DNA from: Leclercia sp. UBA7405
GTDB lineage: Bacteria > Pseudomonadota > Gammaproteobacteria > Enterobacterales > Enterobacteriaceae
Assembly (NCBI GenBank): GCA_002469605.1
Contig: DKMV01000313.1
Coordinates: 1-10,610 of the forward strand
Reading direction: 5' to 3'
DNA length: 10,610 nt
Below, piece by piece: positions 1-5,209 of this stretch. How positions within the stretch are numbered: position 1 is the stretch's first letter; each line of letters begins with the position of its first letter. The notes under the pieces are model-generated. The model was not told the origin of the DNA. It saw only the letters and a program-made list of their open reading frames with translations, and did no database searches. The translations under genes and the position numbers were made by a program.

Positions 1-339
1 AACGACGCCCCGGCGCTGGCCCAGGCGGACGTGGGGATTGCCATGGGCAGCGGCAACGATGTGGCAATCGAAACCGCCGCCATCACCCTGATGCGCCACA
101 GCCTGACCGGGGTCGCCGACGCGCTGGCTATCTCCAAAGCGACGCTGCGCAATATGAAGCAGAACCTGCTGGGGGCCTTTATCTACAACGCCTTTGGCAT
201 TCCGATTGCGGCAGGTATTCTGTGGCCGCTCACCGGCACGCTGCTTAACCCGGTGGTTGCGGGAGCGGCGATGGCGCTCTCGTCCATTACCGTGGTCAGC
301 AACGCCAACCGCCTGCTGCGCTTCAAACCGAAAGATTAA
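1..339 (+). CDS. copA: Copper-exporting P1B-type ATPase CopA, 3' end only
   Basis: This is the last 112 residues of the inner-membrane Cu(I) pump that uses ATP to push copper from the cytoplasm to the periplasm. The reading frame is open from the first base, and the true start lies outside the window. The fragment opens with NDAPAL, the end of the P-type ATPase hinge motif (GDGxNDAPAL), followed by the end of the phosphorylation domain ([17 protein letters not shown]). Two terminal membrane helices follow. The first carries the YN pair (FIYNAFGIP) and the second carries MALSS; the Tyr, Asn, Met and Ser are known copper-coordinating positions in this family. The C-terminus, LLRFKPKD, is nearly that of E. 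coli CopA (834 aa). E. coli copA is induced by CueR from an upstream promoter that is not visible here. No convincing intrinsic terminator follows; a 5-bp dyad (340-344 with 362-366) is the only candidate. Confidence 0.97.
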   Translation, partial: NDAPALAQADVGIAMGSGNDVAIETAAITLMRHSLTGVADALAISKATLRNMKQNLLGAFIYNAFGIPIAAGILWPLTGTLLNPVVAGAAMALSSITVVSNANRLLRFKPKD

Positions 340-370
340 GTGCCTGGGCGCGGGGAGAGGTGGCACAGAT

Positions 371-399
371 TTGCACCTTTCCCCGCCGCGCGCTAGCAT
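371..399 (+). promoter_or_regulatory. Putative sigma-70 promoter for ybaP
   Basis: A -35-like TTGCAC (371-376) and a -10-like TAGCAT (394-399) are separated by 17 bases in the 85-bp gap after copA. The -35 match is 3 of 6 and the -10 match is 4 of 6. Transcription would start near 406, leaving a leader of about 20 nt before the ybaP ATG. The -10 overlaps an in-frame upstream ATG at 398, which argues against that ATG as the start. This is inferred from spacing and similarity alone. Confidence 0.4.
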
Positions 400-424
400 G
401 AACCTTTCTGTTCAGGGAGCGCGT

Positions 425-1219
425 ATGAGTCTGTTTAGCCGTATAAAATCTGCACTACGCGCACAGTTTCCCCGCCGTTACCCCTGGCCGGGGCTGGATA
501 TGACCCTCCCCGGCGGACAGCAGCTGCACCTGGTGGGCAGCATCCATATGGGCACCCGGGATATGTCTCCACTGCCCGAGGGGCTGCTCCGGCTGGTTCA
601 TAAGGCCGATGCGCTGGTGGTTGAAGCCGATATCTCCGGCAGCGAATCCCCCTTCTCCGACCTTGCGATCCCCCCGCCGCTTGCCGAACGACTGTCCGGT
701 GCGCAGCTTACGGCGCTGGAACGTCTGGCCGATGAGCTATCCCTGCCCATGACGATGCTGGAAACCCAGCCGCTGTGGCAAATTGCGATGGTGCTGCAGG
801 CTACCCAGGCGCAGCGCCTGGGGCTGCGCGGTGATTACGGTATCGATTATCAGCTGCTGCATATTGCCCGCGCGGACAATATGCCGGTTATTGAGCTGGA
901 GGGGGCCGCCAGCCAGATAGCCCTGCTGCGTCAGCTGCCGGAAGATGGCATGCTGCTGCTGGAAGATACCCTGATGCACTGGCATACCAATGCCCGCCTG
1001 CTGCAAACCATGATCGGCTGGTGGCTGGACGCGCCGCCCGCCACCAGCACGCTGGCTCTGCCCGCGACCTTTAGCGAATCGCTGTATGATGTGTTAATGC
1101 ACGAGCGCAACCAGGCCTGGCGTGAAAAGCTGCACGCCCTGCCGCCGGGCCGCTATGTGGTGGCCGTTGGCGCGCTGCATTTATACGGTGAGGGGAACCT
1201 GCCGTCGCTGCTGAGATAA
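425..1219 (+). CDS. ybaP: TraB/GumN-family protein YbaP
   Basis: This 264-residue protein is the same length as E. coli YbaP and closely similar throughout. It belongs to the TraB/PrgY/GumN family, which is distantly related to the TIKI metalloproteases. The two family signatures are present: GSIHMG near residues 38-43 and GALHLYGEGN close to the C-terminus, each carrying a conserved G-x-x-H. Histidine-dependent metal binding or hydrolysis is predicted for the family, but to my knowledge the physiological role of YbaP is not established. I see no clear signal peptide; the N-terminus is basic (MSLFSRIKSALRAQFPRR). The start at 425 is chosen because AGGGA lies 6 bases upstream and because it gives the E. 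coli length; an in-frame ATG at 398 would add nine residues. The stop codon (1217-1219) overlaps the terminator of the opposite-strand small RNA gene chiX. In E. coli K-12, ybaQ lies between copA and this gene; it is absent here. Confidence 0.93.
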   Translation: MSLFSRIKSALRAQFPRRYPWPGLDMTLPGGQQLHLVGSIHMGTRDMSPLPEGLLRLVHKADALVVEADISGSESPFSDLAIPPPLAERLSGAQLTALERLADELSLPMTMLETQPLWQIAMVLQATQAQRLGLRGDYGIDYQLLHIARADNMPVIELEGAASQIALLRQLPEDGMLLLEDTLMHWHTNARLLQTMIGWWLDAPPATSTLALPATFSESLYDVLMHERNQAWREKLHALPPGRYVVAVGALHLYGEGNLPSLLR

Positions 1220-1245
1220 AAAAATGGCCAATATTGCTATTGGCC
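1218..1245 (-). terminator. Rho-independent terminator of chiX
   Basis: On the minus strand an 8-bp perfect stem (GGCCAATA pairing with TATTGGCC, plus-strand 1226-1233 and 1238-1245) with a 4-base loop is followed by A and then seven T residues (plus-strand A-run 1218-1224). The U-tract overlaps the ybaP stop codon. This is a textbook intrinsic terminator and is also the usual Hfq-binding 3' end of this small RNA. On the plus strand no T-run follows immediately, so it should act mainly on minus-strand transcripts. Confidence 0.92.
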
Positions 1246-1298
1246 CGTCAAAGAGGAATTTCATTTTTTTAGTTATGCCGGAGGAGCCCCCCGGATGT
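1218..1298 (-). ncRNA. chiX: ChiX (SroB/MicM/RybC) Hfq-dependent small RNA
   Basis: On the minus strand, from about 1298 down to 1218, is an RNA of roughly 81 nt matching E. coli ChiX (84 nt) at the same locus, between ybaP and ybaK. The block from the A-tract with AUGAAAUUCC through CUUUGACGGGCC to the terminator stem agrees with my recollection of the E. coli RNA except for one loop base. In E. coli and Salmonella, ChiX pairs with the chiP (ybfM) chitoporin mRNA and represses it constitutively; a chb operon intercistronic RNA sequesters ChiX when chito-oligosaccharides are present. The region used for pairing (about 1243-1266) is intact, so the same role is expected. The 5' hairpin differs: here it is CCGGGGG-GCU-CCUCCGG (minus strand of 1278-1294), where E. 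coli has a stem built on CCGUCGC/GUGACGG, yet it occupies the same place and is likewise followed by CAUAA. The 5' end is inferred from that alignment and the promoter. Confidence 0.9.
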
Positions 1299-1302
1299 GC
1301 CG

Positions 1303-1332
1303 ATTGTCGCTCAAAGTGACCACCACTGCCAA
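1303..1332 (-). promoter_or_regulatory. Putative sigma-70 promoter of chiX
   Basis: Read on the minus strand, TTGGCA (plus-strand 1327-1332) matches the -35 consensus at 5 of 6 positions. GACAAT (plus-strand 1303-1308) matches the -10 at 4 of 6, with an 18-base spacer. The predicted transcription start falls at 1296-1298, which is where alignment with E. coli ChiX puts the RNA 5' end. The promoter call and the RNA boundary therefore support each other. Confidence 0.65.
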
Positions 1333-1418
1333 CATTATTGCGCAAGATGGTGCTATTTTTCCTGCAATATCCGGGCGTATGCTGAGGGCATAAATGGCCT
1401 GTAGTGCTAAGGATGACT

Positions 1419-1898
1419 ATGACACCCGCTGTTAAATTACTCGAAAAAAACAATATTTCATTCCGGATCCATACTTACGATCATGACCCGGCCGAAACTA
1501 ACTTTGGCGATGAGGTGGTGCGTAAGCTCGGACTCAATGCCGACCAGGTTTACAAAACCCTGCTGGTCGCCGTGAACGGCGATATGAAGCACCTGGCGGT
1601 GGCGGTTACCCCGGTAGCCGGTCAGCTGGATCTGAAGAAAGTAGCGAAAGCGCTGGGGGCGAAGAAGGTAGATATGGCCGACCCGATGGTCGCCCAGCGT
1701 ATCACCGGCTATCTGGTAGGGGGCATTAGCCCGCTGGGGCAGAAAAAGCGCCTGCCGACGGTTATCGATGCTCCGGCGCAGGCCTTTGAGACAATCTATA
1801 TTTCAGGCGGCAAGCGCGGGCTGGATATTGAGCTGGCGGCCGCCGATCTGGCGAAAATGCTCGACGCGCAGTTTGCCGATATCGCCCGCCGGGATTAA
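1419..1898 (+). CDS. ybaK: Cys-tRNA(Pro)/Cys-tRNA(Cys) deacylase YbaK
   Basis: This 159-residue cytoplasmic trans-editing enzyme hydrolyses Cys-tRNA(Pro), which prolyl-tRNA synthetase makes by mistake, and so prevents cysteine from being inserted at proline codons. It is a stand-alone member of the ProRS INS/YbaK editing superfamily. Known for the family: catalysis relies on the substrate thiol, and Lys46 is essential. Here residue 46 is the Lys in QVYKTLLV, and the conserved [14 protein letters not shown] stretch and the [12 protein letters not shown]-terminal region are present. The length and nearly the whole sequence match E. coli YbaK. The start at 1419 is chosen because it gives the E. 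coli N-terminus ([10 protein letters not shown]) and has AAGGA five bases upstream; in-frame GTG 1404 and ATG 1413 are less likely because the latter overlaps the ribosome binding site. It is divergent from chiX and convergent with ushA. I see no convincing promoter in the 120 bases upstream. Confidence 0.96.
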   Translation: MTPAVKLLEKNNISFRIHTYDHDPAETNFGDEVVRKLGLNADQVYKTLLVAVNGDMKHLAVAVTPVAGQLDLKKVAKALGAKKVDMADPMVAQRITGYLVGGISPLGQKKRLPTVIDAPAQAFETIYISGGKRGLDIELAAADLAKMLDAQFADIARRD

Positions 1899-1903
1899 TA
1901 GCC

Positions 1904-1930
1904 TGCCCGGTGGCGCGGTGCCACCGGGCA
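1904..1930. repeat. GC-rich palindrome between convergent ybaK and ushA (possible REP-like element or bidirectional terminator)
   Basis: A perfect 10-bp inverted repeat (TGCCCGGTGG and CCACCGGGCA) with a 7-base loop fills most of the 40-bp gap between the ybaK and ushA stop codons. No T-run follows on either strand, so it is not a classical intrinsic terminator. The CCCGGTGGCGC core resembles enterobacterial REP (palindromic unit) sequences, which often sit at 3' ends and protect or end transcripts. Assignment to a named REP class is inference. Confidence 0.6.
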
Positions 1931-1938
1931 ACACCACT

Positions 1939-3591
1939 TTACTGCCAGCTCACCTCGCCTTTCGGCTCATACGTATTCACATCCAGCGGCGAGTTCTGCT
2001 CGATGTACTGCTTCAGCACTTCTGCATCGATAAAGCCGGTATTCACATAGCCCGGTTTATCATCCAGACGCGGATAGCCGTCGCCGCCGGTGGCGTTAAA
2101 GCTCAAAGTTGCCATACGGTAGGTTTTGGCCGGATCGACGGGCTCGCCCTTGATCTTCAGATCGCTTAACACCCCGCCTTTCGCCACGAAGCTGACGTTG
2201 GCAAACTGCGGATAGGCGCCGGAGTCAGGCTTCATCTTCGCCACGGCGGTAAGATAGTCAGTCACCTCTTTCCCGTTCATGTCCGCGTACACCACCACGT
2301 TGCCAAACGGCTGCACCTTCAGCACATCCTTATAGGTGATATCGCCCCCCTCGATAGAGTCGCGAATACCGCCGCCGCTCATCACCGCAAAATCGGCCCC
2401 GGTGCGCGCCATCTGTGCCGCAAGGATCAGGTGGCCCATATTGGTCTGCACGAAGCGGACCTTGCTGCGATCGCCCTCAAGTCGGCCATTCAGAGTACCG
2501 ATTTTGACCCCCAGCTGCGCCTTGCCTTTGTTCTGGAACGGCGAGAGCAGAGAGAGCATCTGCTGGTTCTCGGCGATTTCCGGCGTATAGAGCACCCGCT
2601 CGCTCTGGCCATTGTCGTAGGTCACCTTCTTCTTCAGGTTGACCGGGATCAGCTGATAATGCACCAGCTTCATCTCGCCGTTGCGGAACTCAAAATCGGC
2701 GCGGCCGACGTATTTGCCCCATTCGTGGGCCTGCACGATCCAGATACCATTCTGCTGGTCCGGCGCGCAGGGGGTGCCCGGCACGTAGTCAACCTGCTTT
2801 TTGTTTTCTGAAGCCATGCAGACCGGATCCTGCGAGTGACCACCCACAATCATTGCCAGCGAGCCTGCGGGAAGGCTGCGCGCCATCTCCACGTCACCCG
2901 GCGCGTTGGAGCCGTGCTCGCCGTTGTCATAATGGCCCATATGGGTAGTGGCAATCAGCACATCCGGTTTTTCACTCTGCTGTAGCTCCTGAATCACCAG
3001 CTTCGCTTCTTCAGCCGGTTTGCGGAATTCGATATCGGTGAAAAATTCCGGATTACCGATTTTTGCCGTGTCGTCGGTGGTCAGGCCAATAACGGCGATT
3101 TTAAGATCCTGGCGCTTAAAGATGGCCCAGGGTTTAAACAGACGCTCGCCGGTGCTTTTCTGGTAAATATTGGCGGAGAGGAAGGGGAATTTGGCCCATT
3201 TTTCCTGCTGGCGTAACACGCTCAACGGATTATCAAACTCATGGTTGCCGACGGCCATCGCATCGTAACCGATTAAATTCATGCCGCGAAAATCGGGCTC
3301 TGCGTCCTGCAGGTCAGATTCGGGTACGCCGGTATTAATATCGCCGCCGGAGAGCAACAGTACGCTGCCGCCCTGGGCCGCCACCTCTTTACGGATACCG
3401 TCCACCAGCGTTTTTTGCGCGGAGAGGCCATATTCGCCATATTCGCTACGCCAGAAGTGGCCGTGGTGATCGTTAGTATGCAGGATGGTGATTTTGTAGG
3501 TTTTATCTTTTTCATACGCATGGGCAGGCAGACTCACTATTCCCCATGCGGCGATCAATGCCAACGCGACGCCCCGCTTCATAAACTTCAT
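1939..3591 (-). CDS. ushA: Periplasmic UDP-sugar hydrolase / 5'-nucleotidase UshA
   Basis: This 550-residue bifunctional periplasmic enzyme, the same length as in E. coli, hydrolyses UDP-sugars to UMP plus sugar phosphate and 5'-nucleotides to nucleosides for salvage. A Sec signal peptide is visible (basic MKFMKRG, a hydrophobic stretch, then LPAHA before YEKD), with cleavage expected after residue 25. The N-terminal metallophosphoesterase domain keeps all dimetal ligands known for E. coli UshA at the same numbers: Asp41, His43, Asp84, Asn116, His217, His252 and Gln254, plus the His117/Asp120 catalytic pair (GNHEFD). The C-terminal nucleotide-binding domain keeps Arg410 and the base-stacking Phe429 (QPFGN) and Phe498 (FNATGGDGYP). 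The start has AGAGGA a few bases upstream; a second Met at codon 4 is a less likely alternative. It is convergent with ybaK and divergent from fsr. It should supply nucleosides that enzymes such as Gsk re-use, but no shared control is visible. Confidence 0.98.
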   Translation of the reverse strand: MKFMKRGVALALIAAWGIVSLPAHAYEKDKTYKITILHTNDHHGHFWRSEYGEYGLSAQKTLVDGIRKEVAAQGGSVLLLSGGDINTGVPESDLQDAEPDFRGMNLIGYDAMAVGNHEFDNPLSVLRQQEKWAKFPFLSANIYQKSTGERLFKPWAIFKRQDLKIAVIGLTTDDTAKIGNPEFFTDIEFRKPAEEAKLVIQELQQSEKPDVLIATTHMGHYDNGEHGSNAPGDVEMARSLPAGSLAMIVGGHSQDPVCMASENKKQVDYVPGTPCAPDQQNGIWIVQAHEWGKYVGRADFEFRNGEMKLVHYQLIPVNLKKKVTYDNGQSERVLYTPEIAENQQMLSLLSPFQNKGKAQLGVKIGTLNGRLEGDRSKVRFVQTNMGHLILAAQMARTGADFAVMSGGGIRDSIEGGDITYKDVLKVQPFGNVVVYADMNGKEVTDYLTAVAKMKPDSGAYPQFANVSFVAKGGVLSDLKIKGEPVDPAKTYRMATLSFNATGGDGYPRLDDKPGYVNTGFIDAEVLKQYIEQNSPLDVNTYEPKGEVSWQ

Positions 3592-3754
3592 ATTTCCTCT
3601 CCCTGACCATTAGGCAAACGCAAAAATTACAATGAGTAATGAGAATAGACAAATATGTTTTCAGAATTGCGACTTCCTTCAAATGTCGCTGAACGGTATG
3701 TTAGGCGAATAATAATTACACCCTGCACTTTCAATAACAATCGACGTGGTATTT
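3592..3754. promoter_or_regulatory. Divergent ushA-fsr intergenic region
   Basis: These 163 AT-rich bases separate two divergently transcribed genes and must carry both promoters, but neither is clear-cut. For fsr, AATAAT (3711-3716, 5 of 6 to the -10 consensus) is the best -10, with only a weak -35 (CTGAAC, 3689-3694). For ushA, TGTAAT on the minus strand (near 3630-3635) is a plausible -10 without a good -35. A 5-bp dyad, GCGAC-N11-GTCGC (3669-3689), sits just upstream of the fsr -10 candidate and could be an operator. No regulator is identified from sequence. Confidence 0.4.
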
Positions 3755-4975
3755 ATGGCAATCAGTGAAACAAACCAGCCTGGCGCCGGCGTTCCGCCCT
3801 CCCCGCCAAAGGCGCGTACCTCTTTTGGTATTCTCGGCGCCATTAGTCTTTCGCATCTGCTTAACGATATGATCCAGTCGCTGATTCTGGCGATTTATCC
3901 GCTATTGCAGAGCGAGTTTTCATTAACCTTCGTACAGATCGGTATGATCACCCTCACCTTCCAGATGGCCTCATCGCTGTTCCAGCCGGTGGTAGGTTAC
4001 TGGACCGATAAATATCCAATGCCCTGGTCGCTGCCAATTGGCATGTGCTTTACCCTGAGCGGGCTGGTGCTGCTGGCGATGGCGGGCAGCTTTGAAGCAG
4101 TGCTGCTGGCTGCGGCGCTGGTGGGAACCGGCTCCTCGGTATTCCACCCGGAGTCCTCGCGGGTGGCGCGCATGGCCTCTGGCGGACGTCACGGCCTGGC
4201 GCAGTCCCTGTTCCAGGTGGGCGGCAACTTCGGCAGCTCGCTGGGGCCGCTGCTGGCGGCGGTGGTTATCGCGCCTTACGGTAAAGGGAACGTGGCCTGG
4301 TTTGTACTGGCGGCACTGCTGGCCATCGTGGTGCTGGCACAAATCAGCCGCTGGTATGCCGCCCAGCACAGGGTTAACAAGGGCAAACCTAAAGCTCCGG
4401 TGATAAATCCGCTCCCGCGCAACAAGGTGATTCTGGCGGTTAGCATCCTGCTGATGCTGATTTTCTCAAAATACTTCTATATGGCGAGCATCAGCAGTTA
4501 TTACACCTTTTACCTGATGGAAAAATTCGGATTATCGGTACAAAACGCCCAGTTTCACCTGTTCGCCTTCCTGTTTGCCGTCGCGGCCGGAACCTTTATC
4601 GGCGGGCCTCTGGGCGATAAGATTGGGCGTAAATATGTGATTTGGGGCTCTATCCTTGGCGTTGCCCCTTTTACCCTTGTTTTACCCTATGCCAGTCTGT
4701 GGTGGACCGGTGTTTTAACGGTGATCATTGGTTTTATCCTCGCCTCCGCCTTCTCTGCCATCCTGGTCTACGCTCAGGAGCTGCTGCCGGGCCGTATCGG
4801 CATGGTTTCCGGGCTGTTTTTCGGCTTTGCGTTCGGCATGGGCGGTCTTGGCGCCGCCGTGTTAGGGCTGATTGCCGACCATACCAGTATCTTCCTGGTC
4901 TATAAAATATGTGCTTTCCTGCCGCTTCTTGGAATATTGACTATATTCCTGCCTGATTACCGGCATAAAGCCTGA
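3755..4975 (+). CDS. fsr: Fosmidomycin resistance exporter Fsr (MFS)
   Basis: This 406-residue inner-membrane proton-driven transporter of the major facilitator superfamily is the same length as E. coli Fsr, which confers fosmidomycin resistance when overexpressed; the natural substrate is not established. The sequence shows about twelve hydrophobic segments in two halves. Loop motifs related to MFS motif A are GYWTDKYPMPWSLP after the second helix and GGPLGDKIGRKYVIW in the equivalent place in the second half. A central hydrophilic loop (AAQHRVNKGKPKAPVINPLPRNK) separates the halves. The start at 3755 gives the E. coli length and a short polar N-terminus (MAISETNQPGAG). The Shine-Dalgarno is weak, with only GTGG in reach. 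An in-frame GTG at 3746 would add three residues. It is divergent from ushA and followed by a strong hairpin before ybaL, so it is probably monocistronic. Confidence 0.96.
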   Translation: MAISETNQPGAGVPPSPPKARTSFGILGAISLSHLLNDMIQSLILAIYPLLQSEFSLTFVQIGMITLTFQMASSLFQPVVGYWTDKYPMPWSLPIGMCFTLSGLVLLAMAGSFEAVLLAAALVGTGSSVFHPESSRVARMASGGRHGLAQSLFQVGGNFGSSLGPLLAAVVIAPYGKGNVAWFVLAALLAIVVLAQISRWYAAQHRVNKGKPKAPVINPLPRNKVILAVSILLMLIFSKYFYMASISSYYTFYLMEKFGLSVQNAQFHLFAFLFAVAAGTFIGGPLGDKIGRKYVIWGSILGVAPFTLVLPYASLWWTGVLTVIIGFILASAFSAILVYAQELLPGRIGMVSGLFFGFAFGMGGLGAAVLGLIADHTSIFLVYKICAFLPLLGILTIFLPDYRHKA

Positions 4976-4981
4976 TTTATC

Positions 4982-5008
4982 CGCGGCCAAAATCAAATTT
5001 TGGCCGCG
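4982..5008 (+). terminator. Hairpin after fsr, probable terminator
   Basis: A perfect 11-bp stem (CGCGGCCAAAA with TTTTGGCCGCG) and a 5-base loop start 6 bases past the fsr stop codon. The stem is strong, but only a short AACTTT follows and there is no long U-tract. It may therefore be a weak terminator or an mRNA 3'-end stabiliser. It is the only candidate for ending fsr transcription before ybaL. Confidence 0.6.
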
Positions 5009-5209
5009 AACTTTCCAGCTGCCATAAGCCTTTCCTCTCGATCCTCGCGTTAATTTGTCCGATTCTGCTTTTTTGTCTGCTTATTGCTTTTTTCTTCAAA
5101 ATTTCAACAATTATTCATAAACATAATCATTAATTTTGTCATAAACTATTACCTGGCTTTTTGGTTTCGCGCCAAAAAATGGATCAACACAGCAACGAAA
5201 GGAGACGGA
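5009..5209 (+). promoter_or_regulatory. AT-rich leader region of ybaL
   Basis: These 201 bases lie between the fsr hairpin and the ybaL start. The stretch 5070-5160 is strongly AT-rich, unlike the GC-rich coding DNA around it. It holds a direct repeat TCATAAAC (5115-5122 and 5139-5146, 24 bases apart) and TTGTCA (5136-5141) that could be a -35, but no good -10 lies 16-18 bases downstream. A weak dyad, TTTTTGG-N7-CCAAAAA (5158-5178), ends about 20 bases before the AAGGAG ribosome binding site (5199-5204). The promoter should lie here, but I cannot place it with confidence. The frame is open in phase with ybaL back to about 5084 without being part of the gene. Confidence 0.4.

Noticed and set aside
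398..424. Upstream ATG adding nine residues to YbaP
   Set aside because: It overlaps the likely -10 element, has no Shine-Dalgarno sequence, and makes the protein longer than the E. coli homologue.
1181..1453. Minus-strand open frame of 90 codons across the ybaP-ybaK gap
   Set aside because: It runs across chiX, both neighbouring genes and the chiX terminator. The small RNA explains the conserved signal and no protein family is evident.
5135..5152. PhoB box upstream of ybaL
   Set aside because: Only the first half matches the consensus well; the second half fails at most positions, so I do not call it a site.
5084..5209. A 42-residue N-terminal extension of YbaL
   Set aside because: The frame is open, but the extension lies in AT-rich DNA, has no counterpart in E. 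coli YbaL (558 aa), and the ATG at 5210 has an ideal AAGGAG ribosome binding site.
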